Positions 5,261 through 12,968 of a DNA stretch of 17,027 nucleotides are shown one piece after another; position 1 is the stretch's first letter, and each line of letters starts with the position of its first letter. The notes under the pieces are model-generated. The model worked only from the letters and a program-made list of their open reading frames with translations, was not told the origin of the DNA and searched no databases. Source of the DNA: Atopobium sp. UBA2090 (lineage in GTDB: Bacteria > Actinomycetota > Coriobacteriia > Coriobacteriales > Atopobiaceae); NCBI GenBank assembly GCA_002331575.1, contig DCZG01000122.1, forward strand, positions 8,364-25,390, written 5' to 3'. A program made the position numbers and the translations under genes.

Positions 5261-7564
5261 CTACATCGTGTCGTACGCGTCAATGTCCAATGCCATGTTA
5301 ATACCCATTCTGCGGTCGAGACGAGCGGCGCACGAGGAGAGCATGCCGCCGAGTTCGGCCTCGACGGGCGCCTTGACCATGACGTGACGGCGGGAGTTGT
5401 CCTTCACCCGCGCCTTGACGCAGTCGGCGGGGCCAAGGACCTCCCATCCGGGACGACCCTCCACCTCGGCGCGGACGAGCTCTGCCATCTGGGCGCTCGC
5501 GGCGCCCACGGCCGAGGCGTCCCTCCCCCACACCACCACGTTGGCGAGACGACCAAAGGGCGGATAGCCGGCGTCGACGCGCTCCTCGAGCTCGGGCGCG
5601 AGGAAGGTGTCCCGGTCGTGACGCACGACGGCGCGGATGGCGGGGTGCGTCGCCCAGTAGGTCTGAACGATGACCTCACCCGCGCGCTCCCCCCTTCCCG
5701 CGCGGCCCGAGACCTGCTCGAGCAGGTCGTAGGTACGCTCGGCGGCGCGGAAGTCGGGCAGCTTGAGCATCGTGTCGGCATTGACGACGCCGACGAGGGT
5801 CACCTCGGGGAAGTCGAGTCCCTTGGCGATCATCTGCGTGCCCACGAGCACGGCGCACTCTGCGGCGTCGAACTGCTCGAGGAGCCGCTGGTGGGCACCC
5901 TTCGCCCGCGTGGTGTCGGCGTCCATGCGGATGACCTCCACGTCGGCCGGCAGGAGCATGCGGAGCTCGTCCTCCACCCGCTGCGTCCCCACCCCGTATG
6001 CGGCCAGATAGCGGCTCCCGCAGTTCGGGCACCGCGTCGACGGGTCGGGGAACGCCCTCACGGGCCAGCTCCGGCCGCAGCTGTGGCACATGAGCGAGTG
6101 CGTGCGCTCGTGGTACGTGAGCGCGGTCGAGCAGTGCGGGCACTCGGGCACGCAGCCGCACTCGCGGCACATGAGGAAGTTCGCGAAGCCGCGGCGGTTG
6201 AGCAGGAGGACGGCCTTCTCCCTTCGCTCCGCCACGCCGCGGAGGGCGTCAGCGAGCGGTGCCGAGAAGACCGAGCGGCCGCCGCCGCGGAACTGCTCGG
6301 CCATGTCGACGACCGTGACCTTGGGAAGCGTGGCACGGCCGGGGCGCTCGGGCATCGAGACGCGCGTCCAGGAGACGCCCCCGTGGACCCCGACCTCGCA
6401 GCGTCGCAGCGCCTCGAGCGAGGGCGTGGCGCTGCCGAGCACGAGCGCGCAGCCGCGGTCGCGAGCCATGCGGGCGGCGACCTCGCGGGCGTGGTAGCGA
6501 GGCGACGAGTCCTGCTTGTAGGACGACTCGTGCTCCTCGTCGATGATGATGAGGCCGGGGTCGGCGAGCGGCGCGAAGAGCGCCGACCGGGCACCGACGA
6601 CCACGTGCGCCTCGCCCCTGCGGACGAGGTCCCACTGGTCGAAGCGCTCTCCCGCCGAGAGGCGCGAGTGAAGGACGGCGACGTCATCGCCGAAGCGGCT
6701 GCGGAAGCGGCCGACCGTCTGGGCCGTGAGCGAGATCTCGGGCACGAGCACGAGGGCTCCGCGGCCCTCCGCCAGCGCGTGCTCGATGGCGTCGAGGTAG
6801 ACCTCCGTCTTGCCCGAGCCCGTCACGCCGTCGACGAGCACGACGTCGCCGACGCCGCGCCCGCGGGCCGCGTCGATGGCGGTGAGGGCCTTGACCTGGC
6901 CATCCGTAAGCTGTTCGGGTCGGGGCGCGGCGGCCGAGGAGAGCGACGTGCCCTCGCGACCGCGCACCTGGCGACGGTCCTCGACGGCGACGACGCCTCG
7001 CTTGGCGAGCGCGGTCACGGCCGACGCCGCGCCGGGAATCGTGGCGGCGAGCTCGACCACGCGTTGCGGACCCTGCCGCAGGGCGTCCACGACCTCACGC
7101 TGACGGCTCGCGTTGCGGGCGGGCACGAAGGAGGCGCCCTCCTCCGTGAGGCTCGCCCAGCGCACGTCGACGGGACCGGCCTTCTCGCTCACGAGCCTCC
7201 AGGGGGAGTCGGGGCCCTCGCGGACGACCCTCACCTTCTGACCGGGAGCCAGGAACAGCCGCACCGCGTCGCAGAGCGGGCAGGCGTACTCGTGGGCGAG
7301 CCAGGCGGCCACGCCGGCTGCGACGTCGTCGAAGGCGGGCTCGGCGAGAACCTGCTCGACGGGGAGCAGCTTGGACGGGTCGACTCCCTCGACGGGTCCG
7401 CACGAGACGCCCGTCACGTAGCCGATCACGCTCCGGTGCGAGAAGGGCACGAGCACGGTGGCGCCCACGGCGACGTCGTCCGCGAGGGCATCGGGCACGG
7501 CGTAGGAGAACGCGCCGTCGAGGGACCGCGTGGGGATGTCGAGAACGACGCTCGCATGGCGCAT
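5261..7564 (-). CDS. priA: Primosomal protein N', PriA helicase
   Basis: PriA recognises stalled or collapsed replication forks and directs reloading of the replicative helicase. The 767-residue protein carries an N-terminal DNA-binding region (1 to about 200), Walker A GVTGSGKT (246-253, K252), the DEEH box (342-345), and a zinc-binding insertion with cysteines at 466, 469, 471/475, 478, 493, 496, 512 and 515. The C-terminal helicase lobe includes GTQMIAKGLDFP (575-586) and QVSGRAGRG (617-625). Length and motif order are normal and all key residues are present. The ATG is preceded by GAGGAGG with about 7 nt spacing. It opens the block priA-def-fmt-rsmB. Confidence 0.97.
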   Translation of the reverse strand: MRHASVVLDIPTRSLDGAFSYAVPDALADDVAVGATVLVPFSHRSVIGYVTGVSCGPVEGVDPSKLLPVEQVLAEPAFDDVAAGVAAWLAHEYACPLCDAVRLFLAPGQKVRVVREGPDSPWRLVSEKAGPVDVRWASLTEEGASFVPARNASRQREVVDALRQGPQRVVELAATIPGAASAVTALAKRGVVAVEDRRQVRGREGTSLSSAAAPRPEQLTDGQVKALTAIDAARGRGVGDVVLVDGVTGSGKTEVYLDAIEHALAEGRGALVLVPEISLTAQTVGRFRSRFGDDVAVLHSRLSAGERFDQWDLVRRGEAHVVVGARSALFAPLADPGLIIIDEEHESSYKQDSSPRYHAREVAARMARDRGCALVLGSATPSLEALRRCEVGVHGGVSWTRVSMPERPGRATLPKVTVVDMAEQFRGGGRSVFSAPLADALRGVAERREKAVLLLNRRGFANFLMCRECGCVPECPHCSTALTYHERTHSLMCHSCGRSWPVRAFPDPSTRCPNCGSRYLAAYGVGTQRVEDELRMLLPADVEVIRMDADTTRAKGAHQRLLEQFDAAECAVLVGTQMIAKGLDFPEVTLVGVVNADTMLKLPDFRAAERTYDLLEQVSGRAGRGERAGEVIVQTYWATHPAIRAVVRHDRDTFLAPELEERVDAGYPPFGRLANVVVWGRDASAVGAASAQMAELVRAEVEGRPGWEVLGPADCVKARVKDNSRRHVMVKAPVEAELGGMLSSCAARLDRRMGINMALDIDAYDTM

Positions 7565-7592
7565 GGTAGTCCCTCCTCACTCCGCTCGGACG

Positions 7593-7628
7593 ATCGCTCT
7601 GGTCAGTCGATTGTAGGCGAAGAGCGAT
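7593..7628 (-). promoter_or_regulatory. Possible priA promoter within an inverted repeat
   Basis: On the minus strand TACAAT (7615 to 7610) is a good -10 match about 46 bp before the priA start; no convincing -35 lies upstream of it. An 8-bp inverted repeat (ATCGCTCT at 7593-7600, AGAGCGAT at 7621-7628) brackets the -10 and could be an operator or leader hairpin. The evidence is limited to these matches. Confidence 0.35.
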
Positions 7629-7654
7629 GCGCCGCCCCCCGAAGGAGACGGCGC
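7629..7654 (-). terminator. UUCG-tetraloop hairpin after metK
   Basis: On the minus strand an 11-bp stem (GCGCCGTCTCC paired with the GC-rich run ending GGCGC, two G-U pairs) is capped by the very stable C(UUCG)G tetraloop. It starts 24 nt after the metK stop codon. No T-tract follows, so it may be a weak terminator, an RNA-end stabiliser, or both. It separates metK from the priA block. Confidence 0.55.
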
Positions 7655-7677
7655 GTACGTGCGATCTGTGGAGGAAC

Positions 7678-8931
7678 CTACTTCGAGAGCTCGGCGACGG
7701 CCGCCTTGAGCTCGTCGGTGCGGTTCGTGGCCTCCCAGGTGAAGTCGGGGTCCTTGCGACCAAAGTGGCCGTAAGCCGCCGTCTTCTCGTAGATCGGGCG
7801 GCGAAGGTCGAGGTCGCGGATGATGGCACCCGGACGCAGGTCGAAGACCTTCTCGACGGCGGAGGCGAGAAGGGCGTCGTCGACGCTGCCCGTGCCGAAG
7901 GTGTCGACCATGACGGAGAGCGGGTGAGAGACGCCGATGGCGTAGGCAAGCTGGATCTCGCACTTGTGCGCGAGGCCCGCGGCCACGATGTTCTTCGCGA
8001 CCCAACGCGCGGCGTAGGCCGCGGAGCGGTCGACCTTGGTGCAGTCCTTGCCCGAGAAGGCGCCGCCGCCGTGGCGACCCATGCCGCCGTAGGTGTCGAC
8101 GATGATCTTGCGGCCGGTGAGGCCGGTGTCGCCCATAGGGCCACCGACCACGAAGCGGCCGGTCGGGTTGACGTAGATGTCGGCGTGCTTCCACTCGATG
8201 CCCACCTCGTCAAGGACGGGCTCGATGACGTGGGCAATCATGTCCTCGCGAATCTGCGCGAGCTTGACGTCGGCGGAGTGCTGGGTGGAGACGACGACGG
8301 CTGTGACCTCGACGGGACGGTCGTCCCGGTAGCGGACGGTGACCTGGGTCTTGCCGTCGGGGCGCAGGTAGGCGAGCGAACCGTTCTTGCGAACCTTGGC
8401 AAGGCGCTCTGCCATGCGCTGGGCGAGGTAGATCGGCATGGGCATGAGCATGTCGGTCTCGTCGGAGGCGTACCCGAACATCATGCCCTGGTCGCCGGCG
8501 CCGATCTTGTCGATCTCGTCCTCGTCGTTGGCGCGGGCGAAGGTGCCGTCGACGCCCTGGGCGATGTCGGGCGACTGCTCGTGAATGAGGTTCATGACGC
8601 CGCAGGTCTCGGCGTCGAAGCCGTACTTGGCACGGGTGTAGCCGATGCGGCTCACGGTGTCGCGGACGACCTTCTGGATGTTGACGTAGGCCTCGGTCCG
8701 GACCTCGCCCATGACGATGATCGTGCCCGTGGTGGTGAAGGTCTCGATGGCGCAGCGCACGTTGTCGACGTTCGCGGGGGTGCCGTCGGGCGACACATAG
8801 CCGCGCGCCTGAAGCTCCGCCTCCTGACGGAAGATCGCGTCGACGATCGCGTCGGAAATCTGGTCGCACATCTTGTCAGGGTGACCCTCGGTCACGGACT
8901 CCGAGGTGAAGAGGTAGTTCTTGTGCTCCAT
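7678..8931 (-). CDS. metK: S-adenosylmethionine synthetase
   Basis: MetK makes S-adenosylmethionine from ATP and methionine. The start is the ATG at 8931, giving 417 residues; the protein then begins with the family segment LFTSESVTEGHPDK (7-20), and AAGGAA lies upstream at suitable spacing. Signatures are GAGDQG (144-149) and the loop GGGAFSGKD near 288-296 followed by K299-V-D-R. The length is slightly above the usual 380-400 residues. It lies 91 nt downstream of tetR on the same strand. The gap holds a GC hairpin (GCGCC/GGCGC near 8949-8962) and a TATATG that might be a -10, but I see no SAM riboswitch. The product also supplies the cofactor for RsmB. Confidence 0.97.
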   Translation of the reverse strand: MEHKNYLFTSESVTEGHPDKMCDQISDAIVDAIFRQEAELQARGYVSPDGTPANVDNVRCAIETFTTTGTIIVMGEVRTEAYVNIQKVVRDTVSRIGYTRAKYGFDAETCGVMNLIHEQSPDIAQGVDGTFARANDEDEIDKIGAGDQGMMFGYASDETDMLMPMPIYLAQRMAERLAKVRKNGSLAYLRPDGKTQVTVRYRDDRPVEVTAVVVSTQHSADVKLAQIREDMIAHVIEPVLDEVGIEWKHADIYVNPTGRFVVGGPMGDTGLTGRKIIVDTYGGMGRHGGGAFSGKDCTKVDRSAAYAARWVAKNIVAAGLAHKCEIQLAYAIGVSHPLSVMVDTFGTGSVDDALLASAVEKVFDLRPGAIIRDLDLRRPIYEKTAAYGHFGRKDPDFTWEATNRTDELKAAVAELSK

Positions 8932-9022
8932 TGCAGTGTTCCTTTCATGCGCCGCGGGGCGCTCGTCCTCTTGACTGGTAGACCATATACCCACCTGGGC
9001 AGGAATGCCACCCGCCGAAGCC

Positions 9023-9778
9023 CTACTTTGCGGCAGCCTCGAGAAGCTGGCCCTGTGCCGTCTCGGTCCCGAGACCGTTCAGCGCGATGAGGACGAGCTG
9101 GCTCGCAAGCTCCTCGTCACTCATGGCGTCAGGGGTCTCGTACGCACTCTCGAGTGCGGCGAAGATGAAGGCGCCGCAGGTGGAGATGGCTCCGAGTCGG
9201 CTGTTGACGTCCCTGCGGATGACGCCCTCCTGCTTGGCCCGCTCGATCTGTGCGGTGATGATCGAGATCACGCGGGCGAGATGGGTCTCGAAGGTGGAAA
9301 GCATGTCGCCCTGGTTCGCGCTGAGAAGCTCGCGGCTCATGGCAAAGGAGAGCGGACCGCCCTCGCGAATCCCGTGTGCGAGCACGAGCGCGAGGCCTTG
9401 GATCGACTCCATCGACGACGAGGCCTGGGAGACGACCTCCTCGATCGAGTCGACGAGCATGTCGACCGAGCGGTCGAAGATCGCCTCGATGAGCGCGCTC
9501 TTGTCCGCGAAGTAATAGTAGAGCGCGCCCTTGGACATGCTGCAGCGGGTGGACACCTCGCTCATCTGGAACTCCGTGTTGCCACGCTCGGTCATGAGGT
9601 CGGAGGCGGCCGACATGATCCTCTCGCGGGTGGCGGCGCTCTTCCGCGTCTTGGCGCTCGACCTCAGCCTCGAGGTCTGCTTTCCGACCCTCTCCTGGAG
9701 CTGCTCCATCGCGACGGAGCCGGCGTCGTGAATCCCCGCCGTGAGCTCCTCCGCGACCTTCTCGTCAATCCTTGGCAT
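9023..9778 (-). CDS. TetR-family transcriptional regulator
   Basis: The 251-residue protein contains a TetR N-terminal DNA-binding domain at about 49-98, with the diagnostic recognition-helix region SMSKGALYYYFADKSAL (80-96). A helical ligand-binding or dimerisation domain follows, without recognisable ligand specificity. A stretch of about 47 charged residues before the DNA-binding domain is longer than usual. The start at 9778 is chosen for GGGAGG close upstream; an in-frame ATG four codons earlier and another at codon 24 are possible. It is transcribed divergently from the Pip gene pair, a common association, so it probably represses itself and/or that pair. The inducer is unknown. Confidence 0.92.
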   Translation of the reverse strand: MPRIDEKVAEELTAGIHDAGSVAMEQLQERVGKQTSRLRSSAKTRKSAATRERIMSAASDLMTERGNTEFQMSEVSTRCSMSKGALYYYFADKSALIEAIFDRSVDMLVDSIEEVVSQASSSMESIQGLALVLAHGIREGGPLSFAMSRELLSANQGDMLSTFETHLARVISIITAQIERAKQEGVIRRDVNSRLGAISTCGAFIFAALESAYETPDAMSDEELASQLVLIALNGLGTETAQGQLLEAAAK

Positions 9779-9806
9779 GCATCCTCCCATCGATTCGAAC
9801 GAAGCG

Positions 9807-9812
9807 ATTCTA
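9807..9812 (-). promoter_or_regulatory. Extended -10 of the tetR promoter
   Basis: Read on the minus strand, TGCTAGAAT is an extended -10 (TAGAAT with upstream TG) about 29 bp before the tetR start. The -35 region would fall within the palindrome at 9827-9849. Confidence 0.45.
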
Positions 9813-9826
9813 GCATCACGGGATTG

Positions 9827-9849
9827 TTTTTTGAGCATATTTCAAAAAA
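9827..9849. promoter_or_regulatory. Candidate TetR operator palindrome
   Basis: TTTTTTGA (9827-9834), 7 nt, then TCAAAAAA (9842-9849) form a perfect inverted repeat in the only strongly AT-rich stretch between the divergent tetR and Pip genes. It covers the expected -35 region of tetR, which suits autorepression. It might also serve as an A/T-rich upstream element. Binding by the neighbouring TetR protein is inferred. Confidence 0.5.
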
Positions 9850-9914
9850 ACTAACCAGAAGTGTCTAGATTCGTCGACCGCGAGGAATAAAGTAAACGTC
9901 TGTGGCGAAGTTGT

Positions 9915-9943
9915 GCGATGCGGCGAGATGCGCCGCCAATCGC
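9915..9943 (+). promoter_or_regulatory. Leader hairpin upstream of the Pip operon
   Basis: GCGAT plus GCGGCG (9915-9925) pairs with CGCCGC and ATCGC (9931-9936, 9939-9943), giving an 11-bp stem with a 2-nt bulge and 5-nt loop. It lies 49 bp upstream of the GTG start at 9993, so it is probably in the transcript leader. GTGACCTTTTC follows; without a clean T-tract, an attenuation role is only a possibility. Confidence 0.4.
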
Positions 9944-9992
9944 GTGACCTTTTCATTCTGAAGGAATCTGACTCGTCCGAGGGGGTCGAGGC

Positions 9993-12968
9993 GTGAGAAC
10001 GGCACTGAGAATCTTTCGGCGCGACCTCAAGCGCATCCTTCGCAACCCCATCGCGGTCATCGTCACCCTCGGCGTCTGCATCATCCCATCGCTCTACGCA
10101 TGGTTCAACATCGCAGCAAACTGGGACCCCTACAAGAACACCTCGGGCGTGAGCGTCGCCGTCGTGAGCAACGACGAGGGCGCTGACCTCGGAGGCGACC
10201 TCGGCTACGTCAACGCCGGCGACATGGTCCTCGAGAAACTCGCCGAGAACGACCAGCTCAGCTGGGTCACGACCGACGAGGATGACGCGCTTGACGGCGT
10301 CAGTTCGGGCAGGTACTACGCCGCCATCGTGATTCCGAAGGGCTTCACCTCCGACCTCGCGAGCGTCCTCACGGGAGATCTCACGCAGCCCGACATCGAC
10401 TATTACGTCAACGAGAAGGTCAACCCCATCGCGCCCAAGGTCACCGACACGGGCGCCTCGACGATCGAGACCCAGATCAACGAGACCTTCGTGAAGACCG
10501 TCACCGGCGTCGTCGTCGACAAGCTCAAAGGCGCCTCGGGCAGCATCCTCGGCGAGGCGAACACGACCACGGACAACGTGGTGACGCGCATCCACGACGT
10601 CGAGGGCTCGCTCGACGACCTCTCCGGGACCATCGACGACACGAACGCCACCATCGAGTCCGCCCGCGCGAGCATCGCGGACGCAGAGACCACGCTCGCA
10701 GAGCTCGAGGCGGAGGTCGACAAGGCCAACGGGTCTCTCGCCGACGCCACGGGCATCCTCTACACCGCACGCCAGGACTCCGCCTCGCTCTCGTCGAGCG
10801 TCACCTCGTCGCTCGCCAAGGCGACGACCCTCATCACGGGCGTCTCGGGAGACGCGAACGCCGCGATCGGCAGGATATCGGGCAAGGTCGGCGAGGTCCA
10901 GGGCACGGTCGACGGCGCCCTCGCGACGGCTCAGGGCATCGTGGACGAGAACGAGAGGATCGTCACCGACCTCCAGGCGCTCGAGCCCCTCATCCCCGAC
11001 GAGAGGAAGACCGAGTTCGAGGCACTTGTCGCCACGCTCCAGGCGCAGGTGGACGAACAGCAGGCGACCGTCGACCGGCTCGAGACCGCCTCCTCGGACA
11101 TCTCGAACACGGCCGACGCCGTCTCCGGCGTCTCGACCTCGGTGAACGACGCGATCTCGTCGGGCGCCCAGAACGTCACCGACCTTCAGTCGAGCTTCTC
11201 GACCACGACCCTCCCCCAGCTCTATTCGGCACTCGACTCGTTCTCCGACGCCTCGGGCGACCTCAAGAGCGTGCTCGCGAGCCTCTCGCCCACCCTGAAG
11301 GAGACCGAGGGCGTGCTCTCCCAGCTCGACGACACGCTCGAGCAGGCCGAGAGCGACACGAGCCTCACCAAGGAGTCGATCTCGACCATCAAGGACTCGC
11401 TCGACCAGGTCGCCACCGACCTCTCCGCCATCCAGAGCTCAGAGGCCATGGAGAAGATCTCGAGCTTCCTCGGCGTCGACACGGACGGCATCGCCTCGTT
11501 CATGGCGACGCCGGTCGAGCTCGACGACGAGGCCGTCTACCCCGTAGCCAACTACGGCTCGGGCGTGGCGCCCTTCTACACCGACCTCGCCCTCTGGGTC
11601 GGGGGCTTCGTGCTCGTGGCCATCTACAAGATCGAGGTCGACGACGAGGGCATCGGAGAGTTCAAGCCGTGGCAGAGCTACTTCGGCCGCTGGATGCTCT
11701 TCATGCTGCTCGGCACCTTCCAGGCGATCATCTGCTGCGTCGGCGACCTCGCCATGGGCATCCAGTGCCTCGACCCCAAGGCCTTCGTCTTCGCCGGCGT
11801 TGTCGAGTCGTTCGTCTACGTCAACATCATCTATGCCTTCTCCATCGCCTTCAAGCACGTCGGCAAGGCGCTCTGCGTCCTTCTCGTCATTCTGCAGATT
11901 CCCGGCTCGTCCGGCACCTACCCCATCGAGATGATGCCGAGCTTCTTCCAGGCCATACACCCGTGGCTGCCCTTCACCTACGGCATCAACGCCATGCGCG
12001 AGGCCATCGCGGGCTACTACGGCAACTACTACCCCCACAACCTCCTCATGCTGCTCCTCTTCGTGATCCCCGCGCTGCTCATCGGCGTGGGCTGGAGACG
12101 GCACCTGCTCAACATCAACTCGCTGTTCGACAAGAAGCTCGCCCAGACCGACCTCATGATCTGCGAGAAGAACGGCATCACCGTCGAGCACTACAAGATC
12201 TCGTCCATCATCCGCTCCCTTCTCCACAACGACACCTACCGAGGCGAGATCACGGCGCGCGCGGCGCAGTTCGAGCTCATCTACCCCAAGGTCATCCGCT
12301 GGGGCTTCATCGCCCTGCTCGCCCTGCCCATCGGCCTCACCGTGGTCATGTTCATGTCCTCGAGCAAGTCGCTCTGGTTCATCATCTGGATCATCTGCCT
12401 CGTCGCCCTCTGCGCGATGCTCATCATCACCGAGTACCTCCACGAGTCCATGCGCCGCCAGGCCGAGTTCGCGGGACTCTCGCAGGAGGAGATGTACGAG
12501 GCCCTGGGCGAGGATCTCGACAAGGAGTACAACAGCACCCCGCTCCAGCGCCTGAGGAAGCGCGTGGTCGTGGCCAGGTCCAACGTGCAGACCGTCCTCT
12601 CGAAGCCGCGCAAGGCCGAGGACGCCGCAGGCGATGCCGCACACGACGACGCCCTCACGTCGGTCATCTCGAGGATCCGCGGCGACGCCCCCGACGAGGA
12701 GGTCGAGGTCCCCCAGATTCCGCGTGCGACGACGCCGCCCGTCTCGCTCGATCACGACGTGACGACGGGGCTCTTCCCCGTCTCCGTCATGTCCCAGTCG
12801 GAGGAGGACGACAGCAGGCGCGGAACGTCCGCCAAGCACAAGAAGGACAAGTCCCCCAAGCAGGACAAGGGGCACAAGCACGCGTCGTCCAAGAAGTCGG
12901 ACAAGAAGAAGGGCGACAAGAAGGGCACAAAGAAGCACGGCTCAAAGGGGAAGGGGGACCGTCGATGA
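9993..12968 (+). CDS. YhgE/Pip-family membrane protein, long form with Lys-rich tail
   Basis: This 991-residue membrane protein has the YhgE/Pip layout (phage infection protein family, with an ABC-2-like membrane domain). Membrane segment 1 (about 20-40) ends in the family motif PSLYAWFNI (32-40). A long extracellular region (about 41-525) is rich in Ser, Thr, Asp and heptad-like stretches. Membrane segments lie near 531-547, 566-592, 598-620, 624-638 and 684-701. Two extra segments (about 768-788 and 794-813) and a cytoplasmic tail are unusual; the last 44 residues hold 18 lysines. Family members are linked to phage adsorption and, by homology, to export; no substrate can be inferred. The GTG start follows a GA-rich stretch. 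The stop overlaps the next start in ATGA. Divergent from tetR. Confidence 0.9.
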   Translation: MRTALRIFRRDLKRILRNPIAVIVTLGVCIIPSLYAWFNIAANWDPYKNTSGVSVAVVSNDEGADLGGDLGYVNAGDMVLEKLAENDQLSWVTTDEDDALDGVSSGRYYAAIVIPKGFTSDLASVLTGDLTQPDIDYYVNEKVNPIAPKVTDTGASTIETQINETFVKTVTGVVVDKLKGASGSILGEANTTTDNVVTRIHDVEGSLDDLSGTIDDTNATIESARASIADAETTLAELEAEVDKANGSLADATGILYTARQDSASLSSSVTSSLAKATTLITGVSGDANAAIGRISGKVGEVQGTVDGALATAQGIVDENERIVTDLQALEPLIPDERKTEFEALVATLQAQVDEQQATVDRLETASSDISNTADAVSGVSTSVNDAISSGAQNVTDLQSSFSTTTLPQLYSALDSFSDASGDLKSVLASLSPTLKETEGVLSQLDDTLEQAESDTSLTKESISTIKDSLDQVATDLSAIQSSEAMEKISSFLGVDTDGIASFMATPVELDDEAVYPVANYGSGVAPFYTDLALWVGGFVLVAIYKIEVDDEGIGEFKPWQSYFGRWMLFMLLGTFQAIICCVGDLAMGIQCLDPKAFVFAGVVESFVYVNIIYAFSIAFKHVGKALCVLLVILQIPGSSGTYPIEMMPSFFQAIHPWLPFTYGINAMREAIAGYYGNYYPHNLLMLLLFVIPALLIGVGWRRHLLNINSLFDKKLAQTDLMICEKNGITVEHYKISSIIRSLLHNDTYRGEITARAAQFELIYPKVIRWGFIALLALPIGLTVVMFMSSSKSLWFIIWIICLVALCAMLIITEYLHESMRRQAEFAGLSQEEMYEALGEDLDKEYNSTPLQRLRKRVVVARSNVQTVLSKPRKAEDAAGDAAHDDALTSVISRIRGDAPDEEVEVPQIPRATTPPVSLDHDVTTGLFPVSVMSQSEEDDSRRGTSAKHKKDKSPKQDKGHKHASSKKSDKKKGDKKGTKKHGSKGKGDRR

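Noticed and set aside
5048..7774. A very long plus-strand open frame (about 900 codons) opposite priA and def
   Set aside because: It is antisense to clear priA and def motifs, has a His/Arg/Asp-rich, low-complexity composition and no ribosome binding site. GC-rich genes commonly leave such shadow frames.
8932..9022. SAM riboswitch before metK
   Set aside because: The 91-bp gap is too short and lacks the multi-helix layout of known SAM riboswitches; only a short GC hairpin is present.
11439..12938. A long minus-strand open frame of about 500 codons opposite the first Pip gene
   Set aside because: The composition (Asp/Glu/Val/Leu/His runs) is that of a shadow frame, and the plus strand encodes a recognisable membrane protein family.
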